A stretch of DNA of 21,920 nucleotides from CAZZBK01 sp964652155 (GCA_964652155.1 CAZZBK010000105.1:1-21920); one strand, 5' to 3'; positions 1-8,309 are shown, counted from the first letter of the stretch. Notes: generated by a model from the sequence alone, not told the origin. Program-made: numbers and translations.

Positions 1-563
1 AGCTCGGGCAACTCGTTCATGGCGAAGATGCCGCGGTGCATGCGCGGGATGAGTCCGAAGTGGAGCGCCTCTTCGGTCGACATGCTCGCGCCGCGGGCCA
101 GCTTGGCGGGATCGATCTCGCCGATCACGTCGGCGAATTTCGTGCCGGGCGAGAGCCGTTCAGCGTAACGCTCGCTACGCGGCCACCAGGCAATCGGCAC
201 CTCGTCCTCGGGCATCGCGGCAAGAAACCGCTTCACCGCACCCGAGATGGGTCGCAGCGGATCGTCATGCACGGGGGCCTCGGCCAGGTCGACGTAGGGA
301 ATCTCGTCGTCAAGAAACTGCACGAGCGAGCGCATCAGTCGGCTTTTGCCCTGCCCTTTCTCGCCGAGGAAGAGCATGTCGTGGCCGGCGAGCAGCGCGA
401 TGTTGATCTCGGGAATCACCGTGTCTTCGTAGCCGAGCATGCCGGGGAACAGATTGCCGCCGGCGGCCAGTTGTCGCAGAAAGTTCTCGCGCAGCTCTTG
501 CTTGACACTGCGGCTTTGCCAGCCGCTCTGGCGTAGTTCGGCCAAGGTGCGAGGTCGCGACAC
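1..563 (-). CDS. MoxR/ChlI-type AAA+ ATPase, partial (C-terminal part outside window)
   Basis: A frame open from a GTG at 561-563 to the left window edge gives about 187 residues. The start is supported by a perfect Shine-Dalgarno AAGGAG (569-574, minus strand) five bases upstream. Near residues 55-65 the sequence MLFLGEKGQGKSRLMRSL is a clear Walker A loop. It is followed by segments such as PYVDLAEAPVHDDPLRPISG and, near the edge, a stretch ending in GIFAMNELPE, which resembles the GxLxxDEl Walker B region of magnesium-chelatase I/MoxR-type ATPases with Asn in place of the first Asp. Such ATPases usually work with a von Willebrand factor A protein as a chaperone-like pair; whether one follows cannot be seen. 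It lies 79 bp downstream of yebC in the same direction, with a hairpin between. The family is fairly certain; the substrate is unknown. Confidence 0.8.
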   Translation of the reverse strand, partial: MSRPRTLAELRQSGWQSRSVKQELRENFLRQLAAGGNLFPGMLGYEDTVIPEINIALLAGHDMLFLGEKGQGKSRLMRSLVQFLDDEIPYVDLAEAPVHDDPLRPISGAVKRFLAAMPEDEVPIAWWPRSERYAERLSPGTKFADVIGEIDPAKLARGASMSTEEALHFGLIPRMHRGIFAMNELPE

Positions 564-568
564 GTGAT

Positions 569-574
569 CTCCTT
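569..574 (-). promoter_or_regulatory. Ribosome binding site fixing the GTG start of the AAA+ ATPase
   Basis: On the minus strand AAGGAG is followed by five bases and then GTG (563-561). It is the strongest Shine-Dalgarno match in the left part of the window and decides a start that an ATG-only search would miss. Confidence 0.8.
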
Positions 575-597
575 AAGACAGCATTGCGTGTCTACGT

Positions 598-616
598 CCG
601 GTCCGAGACGGACCGG
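598..616. repeat. CCGGTCC-type hairpin repeat, copy 1
   Basis: A perfect 8-bp palindrome CCGGTCCG-AGA-CGGACCGG. It sits in the 79-bp gap between the end of yebC and the start of the AAA+ ATPase gene. Closely related hairpins occur at 20696-20712 and 20781-20799, so this is a dispersed element and not only a local terminator. There is no U-tract on either side, so intrinsic termination is not indicated. Confidence 0.65.
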
Positions 617-642
617 CTCTGAGCAAACCGCACCAAGCCTCT

Positions 643-1386
643 TTACAGGTCGGCCATGACTTCGTCGGGAATGTTGAAGTTGGCCACGACCTTCTGCACA
701 TCATCGTGATCGTCGAGCTTCTCCATCAGCGAGAGAATTTTTCGCCCCGCGTCGGCGTCGAGATCGACGGTATTGTTCGGCAGGCGGGTAATTTCCGACG
801 ATTCGAGCGGCAAGCCTTTGGCGGTTAGCGCTTCGTTGACGACTTGATAGTTGCTGGGATCGCACATGACCTCGAACACGTCGCCGCTGCGATGGACGTC
901 GTCGGCACCGGCCTCGAGCGCCAGTTCCATGAGCGCTTCTTCGTCGATCTTATCGACGGCGATGGTGATGACCCCTTTGCGTTCGAACATCCAGGCGACG
1001 CAGCCCGATTTGCCCATTTCTCCGCCGTGGACTTCAAAGACTTTTCGCAGTTCACCGGCGGTTCGATTGCGATTGTCGGTGAGGATCTCGCAGAGCACGG
1101 CGACACCGTGGGGCCCGTAACCTTCGTAGAGGATTTCGTCAAAGTCGCCCCCCTTGAGTTCGCCGGTACCGGTCTTGATGGCCCGGATGATATTGTCCTT
1201 GGGCATGCTGACGGCCTTGGCGGCATCGACGGCGGCGCGGAGGCGGAAGTTGGCGTCGGGGTCGCCGCCGCCCATCTTGGCGGCGATGATGATCCCTTTG
1301 GCCAGCTTGCTCCAGAGCTTGCCGCGTTTGGCGTCGATGACAGATTTCTTGCGCGAGATATTGGCCCAATGGGAATGACCAGCCAT
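643..1386 (-). CDS. yebC: YebC/PmpR family transcriptional/translation regulator
   Basis: A 247-residue protein of the usual YebC length, beginning MAGHSHWANISRKKSVIDAK, the family signature. Further conserved segments are MPKDNIIRAIKTGTGE, YEGYGPHGVAVLCEILTDNR and GGEMGKSGCVAWMFERKG. The family (PF01709) has three domains and includes DNA-binding repressors (PmpR) and the mitochondrial translation activator TACO1; recent work links some bacterial YebC proteins to translation of proline-rich stretches. The frame is open 10 codons further upstream to an ATG at 1416, but the family N-terminus and an AGAGAG purine stretch just upstream favour the start at 1386. It follows the TPR gene by about 80 bp and precedes the AAA+ gene in the same direction. 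The exact role here is not resolved. Confidence 0.95.
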   Translation of the reverse strand: MAGHSHWANISRKKSVIDAKRGKLWSKLAKGIIIAAKMGGGDPDANFRLRAAVDAAKAVSMPKDNIIRAIKTGTGELKGGDFDEILYEGYGPHGVAVLCEILTDNRNRTAGELRKVFEVHGGEMGKSGCVAWMFERKGVITIAVDKIDEEALMELALEAGADDVHRSGDVFEVMCDPSNYQVVNEALTAKGLPLESSEITRLPNNTVDLDADAGRKILSLMEKLDDHDDVQKVVANFNIPDEVMADL

Positions 1387-1464
1387 AGCGTCTCTCTTGT
1401 GTCCTTCTAAAGTCAAATGACGATGCAGCGCACTTGGGGCGAGCCGTTGACGGTGGACTTGGCC

Positions 1465-3675
1465 CTACTTGGCGTGCTGCTTGAGCTTGGTTTCGATGGG
1501 AGCGATTTTCGCACGATCGCCCGATTTTTCCAGGGCCTTAATGGCGCGCTGCCACGATTCGCGGGCCGAGGCCAGGTCCTTGAGCGCGAGCTGGATGTCG
1601 GCCAGATGGTCCAAGATGACCCCGTCGGGATCGTCTTCCTCGGCTGCCTTTTTTAGCTCGGCCAAGGCTTCGGTGAACCGACCCAATCGATAGTAGCACC
1701 ACCCCAGGCTGTCGCGATACGCGCCGTTGTCGGGCTCGGCGGCCACGGCCCGCTCGAGCATCGGCAGCGCCTGATGGAGCTTCTTGTTCTGGTCGGCCCA
1801 GAGGTAGCCCAGGTCGTTGAGCGCCGAGACATCTTCCGGGAACTCGTCGAGCACCTGTTCGAGCCATTCCTCGGCTTGGGGGAGGTTGTTCTGGATGACG
1901 GCGATGTTCGACATGGAGAGCCGAGCCTCGCGCATCACGCGGCGATTTTCTTCGCTCGAGTAGTCGCTGTCGAAACGGGCAATGAGTCGGCGGTAGGCGT
2001 CTGCCGCCTCGGCGTAACGCTTGGCGTGATAGAGCACCCAGGCCACGCGGCTTTCGAGTCGGGCGGATTTGTTGCCGGCCGCCTGAGCCGCTTGTTTGGC
2101 GGTCTTGAGCGCCTCGTCGGTCTTGCCCGCCATCTCGAGCGCCATCGTGAGATAGATCTGGAAGATGGGATTGTCTTCATCGACCACGCGGCCATCGATG
2201 GCCCGGCGGAACACGCTGACCGCCGCGTCGAACCGATCGCCGCCGAGCAGGCCGATGCCCCAGGTAAGCAACAGTTCGGCCGTGGCGCGTGGCTTGTAGC
2301 TCAAGGCACCGTCGAAGTACGCTTCCGCCTCGTCGTAGCGTTTTGCGTCGAGCAGCATCATGCCGACGACCACGTTGGCGCCGTAGGTCAGCGTGCCGTT
2401 GCTCTGCTTTTTGAGCGCCTCGGCCGCCGCGATCAGGCCCGTGAGCGCGTCCGAGTCTTTGACCATCGCCTTGGCTTGTCGGCCGATCGCCTCGACGCTG
2501 CCGGTTTTGTCGACCGACTCGCTGAGCACTTTGAGCAGCGCGTCGTACTGTTTGGCGTCGCGATAGATGTCGACCAGCGCGCGAAACACGTCGGGCTTGG
2601 CGTTCTCGCGCAACAGCTCTCGATAGATCGGCTCGGCGAGCTTGGGCTGATTGGCTTGGCGGTACTGGTCGGCCAGATACATCCGCACGGGTCGGTTGCC
2701 GGCGTCGGCCGCGACGAGCTTTTCGAGCCGGGGCAACAGGTCTGCCGCTTGGTCGAGCGCCTTGAGCAACGTCGCGAGCAGTTCGTAGGGTCCCTGTTCG
2801 TAGCGGCGTTCCTTGGCCGCAAAATACTCATCGAGCTTTTTTATCGCGGCGTCGTATTGTTTGCGCTTGGCCAACACTTGCGACTGGCGATAGGCGTAGG
2901 CGGGCGCGTAGGCCGCTGGGTCGGTCACGCGCTCGCGGGCTTTTGCGAAGGCCTTCTCGGCCAGTTCGGGACGATCGGCGAGCAGGAACGCCTCGCCGAA
3001 CAACTCCAGGTTGTGTTCGTCTTTGCCGAGCAGGGTCTTGATCACGTCGGCATTCAAGTCGTTGTTGTCACCCTTGTCGACCGCCGTGAGGACTTCGGAG
3101 AACATGTCGGCCGCTCGCTTCACGTCGCCCAACAGAAAGCTGAGCCGACCGATCTGCATGGTTAGCGACAGGTACACGGGCGAGTTCGGCTTGGCCTGCG
3201 GCAGCTTGCGGGCCGTCTCGTACAACTTGAGCGCGTTGGTGAAGTCGTTTTGTTCGGTCAACTGGTCGGCCAGGCTCCAGACCATGCGCGGGTCGCTCGG
3301 GTCGAGCTCGACCGCCTTTTGAGCATAGCGCAATGCCTCGGGGAGCCGGTCGAGTTGTTGGGCGACTTCGATGACCTGCCGCAGAATGGGGAGCGATTGC
3401 GGCTCGTGTCGCAGTGCGCGCTGGTAGAGCCGCAGCGCGGCGTTGAGGTTCCCTTTCTGTTCCTCGGTGCGACCGGCGGCGAACAGGCTCGAAGCTTCGA
3501 TCCGCTCCAGGTCGGCGGGGGACTTGCCCTTGATCGGCTTGAACGGCTCGGGGACGTCATCGAGTTGGATCTGGCCCGGCTTCGCCGGCGGCGCAGCCTG
3601 GGCCGGGTCGACCCGAGCGCCACCCAACATCGGCAACAGGCAGAGCCACAGGACCCACGGACGACGGACTAGCAT
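1465..3675 (-). CDS. Exported TPR-repeat protein
   Basis: A 736-residue protein. Residues 1-27 form a signal peptide (RR, then a Leu/Trp-rich core, cleavage probably after AQA in DPAQA-APP) with no lipobox Cys. After a Pro/Lys linker, tetratricopeptide repeats fill almost the whole chain, for example LFAAGRTEEQKGNLNAALRL, ALRYAQKAVELDPSDPRMVW and, near the C-terminus, DNGAYRDSLGWCYYRLGRFT followed by ALAELKKAAEEDDP. The start at 3675 has GAGGG seven bases upstream. It is probably a periplasmic scaffold for protein-protein contacts, as in NlpI- or BamD-like TPR proteins; no partner can be named. It lies between the endonuclease III-like gene and yebC, all in one direction, so co-transcription is plausible apart from a hairpin at 3767-3791. 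Confidence 0.9.
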   Translation of the reverse strand: MLVRRPWVLWLCLLPMLGGARVDPAQAAPPAKPGQIQLDDVPEPFKPIKGKSPADLERIEASSLFAAGRTEEQKGNLNAALRLYQRALRHEPQSLPILRQVIEVAQQLDRLPEALRYAQKAVELDPSDPRMVWSLADQLTEQNDFTNALKLYETARKLPQAKPNSPVYLSLTMQIGRLSFLLGDVKRAADMFSEVLTAVDKGDNNDLNADVIKTLLGKDEHNLELFGEAFLLADRPELAEKAFAKARERVTDPAAYAPAYAYRQSQVLAKRKQYDAAIKKLDEYFAAKERRYEQGPYELLATLLKALDQAADLLPRLEKLVAADAGNRPVRMYLADQYRQANQPKLAEPIYRELLRENAKPDVFRALVDIYRDAKQYDALLKVLSESVDKTGSVEAIGRQAKAMVKDSDALTGLIAAAEALKKQSNGTLTYGANVVVGMMLLDAKRYDEAEAYFDGALSYKPRATAELLLTWGIGLLGGDRFDAAVSVFRRAIDGRVVDEDNPIFQIYLTMALEMAGKTDEALKTAKQAAQAAGNKSARLESRVAWVLYHAKRYAEAADAYRRLIARFDSDYSSEENRRVMREARLSMSNIAVIQNNLPQAEEWLEQVLDEFPEDVSALNDLGYLWADQNKKLHQALPMLERAVAAEPDNGAYRDSLGWCYYRLGRFTEALAELKKAAEEDDPDGVILDHLADIQLALKDLASARESWQRAIKALEKSGDRAKIAPIETKLKQHAK

Positions 3676-3766
3676 CGCAAAACCCTCGCAAGATCGGTCG
3701 CAAAGACAACCGCATTAGTTTAGTCGATGCCCTGGCCGAGAGCTATTTTGAATCGCGATGAAGCGT

Positions 3767-3791
3767 CTCGTATCGTTGGTGGTGATACGAG
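3767..3791. terminator. Hairpin between endonuclease III-like gene and TPR gene
   Basis: Perfect 8-bp arms CTCGTATC and GATACGAG with a 9-nt loop, starting 8 bp past the stop codon of the endonuclease III-like gene (minus strand). There is no clear T-run after it on the minus strand, so it may be an RNA-stabilising or weak termination hairpin. Confidence 0.4.
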
Positions 3792-3799
3792 TTTGAGAG

Positions 3800-4777
3800 C
3801 TACTTGGGCTTTTTTTTCTGGAGCACTGCGTTGGGCTTTTTGGCAGGCGAATCTTTCTTGGGGGGCTCTTTTTTGGCGGCGGGCTTGACCGGCTCGGCCT
3901 CTTTCTTGGCGGGCTTGAGGGGCTCGGCGGGCTTTTTGATCGCGGCGGGCTTGGGTTTGTCGCCGGGCTTGGCGGCACTGGCCGGCTTGGCTGGCACGCC
4001 GGGCTTGGCGGCGGTCGACGACTTGCCGGCCGGCGCAGGGGCAACGGGGGGAGCGGACTTGCTGGCCGCGGGCTTGGCCGGGGCGGGGGCGGGCTTGGGT
4101 TGCCGCTTGGGCAACCGCTCTTTGCAGTCAGGAGCAATCTCGAGCAGGATCTTGTGCAGGTTGGTCGAGAGCGGATTGGCCATCAACTCGGCCCCCAAGT
4201 GATGCAGGAGCGAGCCGAACTCGATCCCTTTGTTCTTGGGAATGGCCCGTTCGAGCCCCGAGACCGTGTGCGTCGATTTCTCTTTGGGGAGCAGGCCGAC
4301 GAGCACATCGAGCACATCGAGCGCGGCGCGGTCGAGCGGTATGGCGTGGCCGCCGAGCGTGGTTTGCGTGACATAGTGCAGCGCGAAGGCCGTGACGCCG
4401 TGGGTTTTTTGGAGCTTCTGTTGGGCGACGCCCAGGTTCAGCTTTTTGATCCCTTCCAGGTCGAAGGAGTAGGTGGCCTCGAAGATCGAGTACAGGGTTT
4501 TCTTGACGTGATTGGCTGCCCGGCTGGCGTCGGGATGCGGTTGCATGACCTCGGCCAACTCGGTGACGGTGCTGACGCGGACCTCGTTCCAGTCGAAGAA
4601 GCCGGTGCGTAATTGCTCGAATGCCTTATCGGCCGCCGCGTAGGGGGCGTTCTCCAGACAGAGGGAGAACAGCAGGTGCTCGAGAACCGATCGCTGCGGC
4701 GGCTCCACCGGTTCATAAAGCTTCTTGAGGACCTTGTGAGCTTTGCCGAACACAGCGGCACGATTCGGGTTGGCCAT
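3800..4777 (-). CDS. Endonuclease III-fold (HhH-GPD-like) protein with Lys/Ala/Pro-rich tail, likely no glycosylase activity
   Basis: A 325-residue protein. Residues about 30-215 have the helical pattern of the endonuclease III / HhH-GPD glycosylases: LEHLLFSLCLENAPYAAADK (32-51) matches the opening helices, and residues 114-165 occupy the place of the helix-hairpin-helix and the VDTH segment. The hairpin GVGRKTA is replaced by HGVTAFA (126-132), so the Lys nucleophile of Nth is missing; the catalytic Asp position may survive as D149 in IPLDRA. Only one Cys (C218) lies in the C-terminal region, so no 4Fe-4S cluster is possible. Residues 225-325 are a basic, disordered tail resembling eukaryotic H1 or bacterial H1-like tails. 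It lies 70 bp after rbfA in the same direction. I infer a nucleic-acid-binding protein without base-excision chemistry; the fold call is by eye. Confidence 0.6.
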   Translation of the reverse strand: MANPNRAAVFGKAHKVLKKLYEPVEPPQRSVLEHLLFSLCLENAPYAAADKAFEQLRTGFFDWNEVRVSTVTELAEVMQPHPDASRAANHVKKTLYSIFEATYSFDLEGIKKLNLGVAQQKLQKTHGVTAFALHYVTQTTLGGHAIPLDRAALDVLDVLVGLLPKEKSTHTVSGLERAIPKNKGIEFGSLLHHLGAELMANPLSTNLHKILLEIAPDCKERLPKRQPKPAPAPAKPAASKSAPPVAPAPAGKSSTAAKPGVPAKPASAAKPGDKPKPAAIKKPAEPLKPAKKEAEPVKPAAKKEPPKKDSPAKKPNAVLQKKKPK

Positions 4778-4851
4778 AGTCGATCTGCTTGCGAGAAAAG
4801 GGAACGAATCGGAGTGAAAGACACGAGCAGGTGAACATCGCCGGGGCGGCG

Positions 4852-5256
4852 TCAGGCGTCCGGGGCGGGGCTGTCAGTAGGCGACGGGGCAAGTGACGGC
4901 GCGGCGACCGGTTCGTCGGCGGGCAAAACACGCTTGAGGATGCTGGCGATCTCGATCGATTTTTTCACCCCCATGTCGAGCACAAACTCGAGCTTGGGTG
5001 TGTAGCGGGTGTCGATGCGTTTGGCGATTTTGGACTGAAAGAAGCCCGCGGCGCTGCGCAGCCCGGCGAGCGACATGGCCTGTTTGGTGTCGCCTCCCAT
5101 GACGCTCACGTGGACCTTGGCCTGGCGCATGTCGGGAGTGACCTCGACGTAGGTGACCGTGACGTCTTGGACGCGGGGGTCGTTGATCTCGCGCAGGATC
5201 GTCATGCTGACGACTTCACGGATCGCTTCGGCGGCTTTGAGTGTGCGGCGGGACAT
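4852..5256 (-). CDS. rbfA: 30S ribosome-binding factor A
   Basis: A 134-residue protein starting MSRRTLKAAEAIREVVSMTI. It has the RbfA pattern: REINDPRVQDVTVTYVEVTP (residues ~22-41), a KVHVSVMG strand, then GLRSAAGFFQSKIAKRIDTR and TPKLEFVLDMGVKKSIEIAS. RbfA has a type-II KH fold, binds 16S rRNA at the 5' helix region and assists late maturation of the 30S subunit, especially in the cold. The last ~20 residues are Pro/Ala-rich and not part of the fold. The gene follows infB, the common bacterial order. No Shine-Dalgarno is visible before the ATG: the 100-bp gap is filled by an inverted repeat reaching to within a few bases of the start, so translation may depend on coupling to infB or on unfolding of that repeat. 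Confidence 0.95.
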   Translation of the reverse strand: MSRRTLKAAEAIREVVSMTILREINDPRVQDVTVTYVEVTPDMRQAKVHVSVMGGDTKQAMSLAGLRSAAGFFQSKIAKRIDTRYTPKLEFVLDMGVKKSIEIASILKRVLPADEPVAAPSLAPSPTDSPAPDA

Positions 5257-5261
5257 AGGGG

Positions 5262-5359
5262 TAAGTGCTAAATGCTGAGTGCTAAGTGATAAATGGGAAG
5301 AGCAAAATGCGTCGAGACTTTCTTCTCACTTAGCATTGAGCACTCAGCACTTAGCATTG
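5262..5359. repeat. Inverted repeat built from TTAGCACT/TGCTGAGTGC units between infB and rbfA
   Basis: Two arms of about 33 nt (5262-5294 and 5327-5359), each made of iterated degenerate units (GCTAAGTG, GCTGAGTG, GCTAAATG), lie in inverted orientation around a 32-nt spacer. The core 17-mers 5267-5283 and 5339-5355 are complementary with one mismatch. The element begins 2 bp past the infB stop codon and ends 5 bp before the rbfA start, so it fills the whole intergenic gap. It is lower in GC than the flanking genes. It may be an inserted mobile repeat, and in RNA it would fold into a long hairpin. Confidence 0.75.
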
Positions 5360-5361
5360 TC

Positions 5362-8145
5362 TTAGAGTGTACGGGCAAATTCCTCGACCTTGAATGCTTC
5401 CAGAATGTCCCCTTCCTTGAGGTCGTTGAATCCTGAGAGCTTGATACCGCACTCGAACCCTTCGCGGACTTCGCGGGCATCGTCCTTTTCGCGTTTGAGC
5501 GAGTCGAGCGAGTATTCGCCGATCACGCGTTGATCGCGGATCACGCGGGCGCGGCAGCCGCGCTCGATGGTCCCGCTCAGGACGCGGCAACCGGCGATGG
5601 TGCCGATACGGCTGATGGTGAACGTGCGCTGGATGAGGGCACGGCCCAAGTCGACTTCGCGGCGTTCGGGCTTGAGCATCCCCTCCAAGGCCAGTCGCAG
5701 GTCGTCGGTCACCTGATAGATGATGTCGTAACGGCGAATTTGCACGCCGCGCTGATCGGCCAGCAGCCGCGATTTTTCGTCGGGCACGACATTGAAGCCG
5801 ATGATGATGGCGTCGGAAGCGTCGGCCAAATGCACGTCGGCTTCGGTGATGCCGCCGACGGTGGCTTGCAGCAGCTTGATCTGCACCTCGTCGTGCATCA
5901 GCTTGCCGATTTCTTTCTGGATGGCTTCGATCGAGCCGCGAACGTCGGCCCGTAGAATCAGATTGAGCGTTTGCGTCTCGTCCTTGCCGAGCCGTTCGTG
6001 CAGGCTTTCGAGGGTGACGTGGACGGGGCCCAGGCCGAGCGAGCGTTCGCGCGAGAGCTTCTCGCGTTTCTCGGCGATGGCGCGTGCGCGGCCGATATCG
6101 TCGAGCACATAGAAGTGCTCGCCGGCGCCGGGGGCCACGTCGAGGCCCGTGAGGTTGACCGGGGTGGCCGGCCCGACCGACTCATAGGTTTTGTGCCGAT
6201 TGAGTGTGTCGTACATGGCCTTGACGCGGCCGTGGGCGTCGCCGCACACGACGATGTCGCCGACCTTGAGGGTACCGTTTTGGACCAGCACCTTGACCAC
6301 GACGCCGCGACCTTCGTGCAACTCGGCTTCCAGGCAGGTGCCGAAGGCGGCGCGCTTGGGATTGGCCTTGTAGTCATGCAACTCGGCGATGGTGAGCAGC
6401 GTATCGAGCAAATCGTCGATGCCGAGCCCCTTGAGTGCCGAGCAAGCCACGACTTCGACGTCGCCACCCCATTCGGTGGCCAACAAACCGGCGGTGGCCA
6501 GTTGTTGCAGAATGCGATTTTTATCCCAGCCGGGCAGATCGGTCTTGTTGAGCGCGACAACGATCGGCACATTGGCCGCCTTGGCGTGACTGATCGCCTC
6601 TTCGGTTTGCGGCATGACGCCGTCGTCGGCCGCCACGACCAGCACCGCGATGTCGGTCACGTTGGCGCCGCGGGCGCGCATTTCCGTGAACGCTTCGTGA
6701 CCTGGCGTGTCGACAAAGGCGATCGGGCGACCATCTTTCTCGATCCGATAGGCGCGGATGTGTTGCGTGATGCCGCCGCTTTCGCCCGCGACGACATTCG
6801 TGCCGATGATCCGGTCGAGCAGCGACGTCTTGCCGTGGTCGACGTGTCCCAGGAAGGTCACGACCGGCGCGCGATGCACCAACTCGTCAGGCGCGTCGGG
6901 CTGATTCTCGATCGCTTCGAGCATTTGCGTTTCGAAGTTGACCGCTTGCTTCAACTCGATTTCGACACTGAACTCCATGGCCAGGAGCTGCACGGTTTCG
7001 AGATCGATTTCGGCATTGATGTTCACCATTTTGCCCATGCCCAGGAGCTTGGCGAGCACTTGTGGAGCGCGGACGCCGAGCGCCTCGGAGAAGCTACGAA
7101 CGGTGCAGGGGATGGTGACCACGACATGGCTCTTTCGGGGCGCGGCGGTGTTCGCCCCATGCCGCTTGGGTTTATGCCGCGAACGGAACCGGGGCGAATC
7201 ATCATCGCCCATCGCGATATTTTTAGAGGGCGGCTCGCCGGTCAGCCGGCGTCGGCTGAGCTGGCGCGCTTCGCGGCCCCCCAGCGCGAGATCGAGTTCG
7301 CCGCCGGGGCCTTTGGCCTTGCCGCGACCTTTGTCGCCCCGCGCTTCGGCGGCGAGCGGCGGGGGCACGGGCGCAGGACCTCGGCCACCACGACCGGCTG
7401 CGGGAGCCCCGGCGGGGCCCTTGCCGGGTTCGTCCTTCTTTTTCGTCTCGTGCTTTTTCAGATGCGCCGACAGCGGCGTGCCCGTGGCGCGACTGGCACG
7501 CAAGGCGTCGATCGGCAATTTGATGTCGGGCTTTTGCGCCTCGGGTTCAACCGGCTTGCTCGGCTCAACGATCTTCGATGACTGAGGCAGCGGCGCGACG
7601 CGAATCGTCGTGCCACGAGGACCCGGCGGGGGCCGAGGCGTTGACGACTTGGGTTGCGTGGGGTTGAGCATCGGCACCTTGCGCGGCGGTGCCAACGGTG
7701 GCGGCATTGGCATCGCCGTCCCAGGAGCGGACTCAGCCACGGGCGTCACAACCTCCGGCGCGGACTCGGTCTGCGCCGGCTCAAGCTCCGTGGACTCGGG
7801 CACCTCGGGCGGGGGCTCGGGGGCCACGGGCTCCGCGAGCTTGGCCGCGAGCGGAGAGCGGCTGCGTGGTGCCAAGACCGGCGGCTTGCCCGCCAAGACG
7901 GGCGGTTTCCCGGTCGCCGAAAAATCCTCGCGACGCAACGTGGGCGGTTCCATGACGGCCGTCTTCGAGGGCGCAGCCTTGGCTGCCCCTTTGGCCATAT
8001 AGGCCTTGAGTTGCGTCACTTCCTCGTCGGTCAAACTGGCCAGAGCCGAGCCTTTGCCGGGGATGCCTGCTTTCGTGCAGATATCCACCAGGACTTTGCT
8101 GTCCAGCTTCAGTTCTTTGGCTAACGTATAAATGCGAAAGGCCAA
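5362..8145 (-). CDS. infB: Translation initiation factor IF-2
   Basis: A 927-residue protein. An IF2_N-type module sits at ~1-50 (IYTLAKELKLDSKVLVDICT), then a long Pro/Ala/Lys/Gly-rich linker (~55-330), then a second IF2_N domain (~340-400). The GTPase domain follows with G1 GHVDHGKTS (433-441), G2 GGITQH (457-462), G3 DTPGH (479-483), G4 NKTD (533-536) and G5 SAL (569-571), then the beta-barrel and fMet-tRNA-binding C-terminal domains. It delivers initiator tRNA to the 30S subunit and drives subunit joining. The start is TTG at 8143-8145: the reading frame has a TGA two codons upstream, so no earlier start is possible, and GGGAG lies ten bases before it. It lies downstream of nusA and upstream of rbfA, the conserved order. 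Confidence 0.97.
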   Translation of the reverse strand: MAFRIYTLAKELKLDSKVLVDICTKAGIPGKGSALASLTDEEVTQLKAYMAKGAAKAAPSKTAVMEPPTLRREDFSATGKPPVLAGKPPVLAPRSRSPLAAKLAEPVAPEPPPEVPESTELEPAQTESAPEVVTPVAESAPGTAMPMPPPLAPPRKVPMLNPTQPKSSTPRPPPGPRGTTIRVAPLPQSSKIVEPSKPVEPEAQKPDIKLPIDALRASRATGTPLSAHLKKHETKKKDEPGKGPAGAPAAGRGGRGPAPVPPPLAAEARGDKGRGKAKGPGGELDLALGGREARQLSRRRLTGEPPSKNIAMGDDDSPRFRSRHKPKRHGANTAAPRKSHVVVTIPCTVRSFSEALGVRAPQVLAKLLGMGKMVNINAEIDLETVQLLAMEFSVEIELKQAVNFETQMLEAIENQPDAPDELVHRAPVVTFLGHVDHGKTSLLDRIIGTNVVAGESGGITQHIRAYRIEKDGRPIAFVDTPGHEAFTEMRARGANVTDIAVLVVAADDGVMPQTEEAISHAKAANVPIVVALNKTDLPGWDKNRILQQLATAGLLATEWGGDVEVVACSALKGLGIDDLLDTLLTIAELHDYKANPKRAAFGTCLEAELHEGRGVVVKVLVQNGTLKVGDIVVCGDAHGRVKAMYDTLNRHKTYESVGPATPVNLTGLDVAPGAGEHFYVLDDIGRARAIAEKREKLSRERSLGLGPVHVTLESLHERLGKDETQTLNLILRADVRGSIEAIQKEIGKLMHDEVQIKLLQATVGGITEADVHLADASDAIIIGFNVVPDEKSRLLADQRGVQIRRYDIIYQVTDDLRLALEGMLKPERREVDLGRALIQRTFTISRIGTIAGCRVLSGTIERGCRARVIRDQRVIGEYSLDSLKREKDDAREVREGFECGIKLSGFNDLKEGDILEAFKVEEFARTL

Positions 8146-8309
8146 GTCTTGTCATCTCCCAGGCGCCATCGGTCGGGTTCGGTGACCCACAGCGCATTCT
8201 AACCCAAATTAGTTCATAACCACGTCTCCTGAATCACGATCACCCTCGAACGGCTGATCGCTCGACACACCATGCCGAGACGACCGTCCATCGCGCAGGT
8301 CAATCGCCA

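Noticed and set aside
36..536. Open plus-strand frame of 166 codons
   Set aside because: It is the antisense shadow of the AAA+ ATPase gene, which has a Walker A motif and a perfect Shine-Dalgarno on the minus strand.
1774..3165. Long plus-strand frame (463 codons) inside the TPR gene
   Set aside because: High-GC antisense shadow; the minus strand has a signal peptide, TPR repeats and a ribosome-binding site, while this frame resembles no protein.
3715..4137. Pro/Ser-rich minus-strand frame over the tail of the endonuclease III-like gene
   Set aside because: It is a shifted-frame reading of the repetitive Lys/Ala/Pro tail codons.
5262..5359. CRISPR array
   Set aside because: The units are degenerate, 8-9 nt, without regular spacers, and arranged as inverted arms, not direct repeats.
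5971..7581. Long plus-strand frame (536 codons) antisense to infB
   Set aside because: The minus strand encodes all IF-2 GTPase motifs; the antisense frame is a GC-skew artefact.
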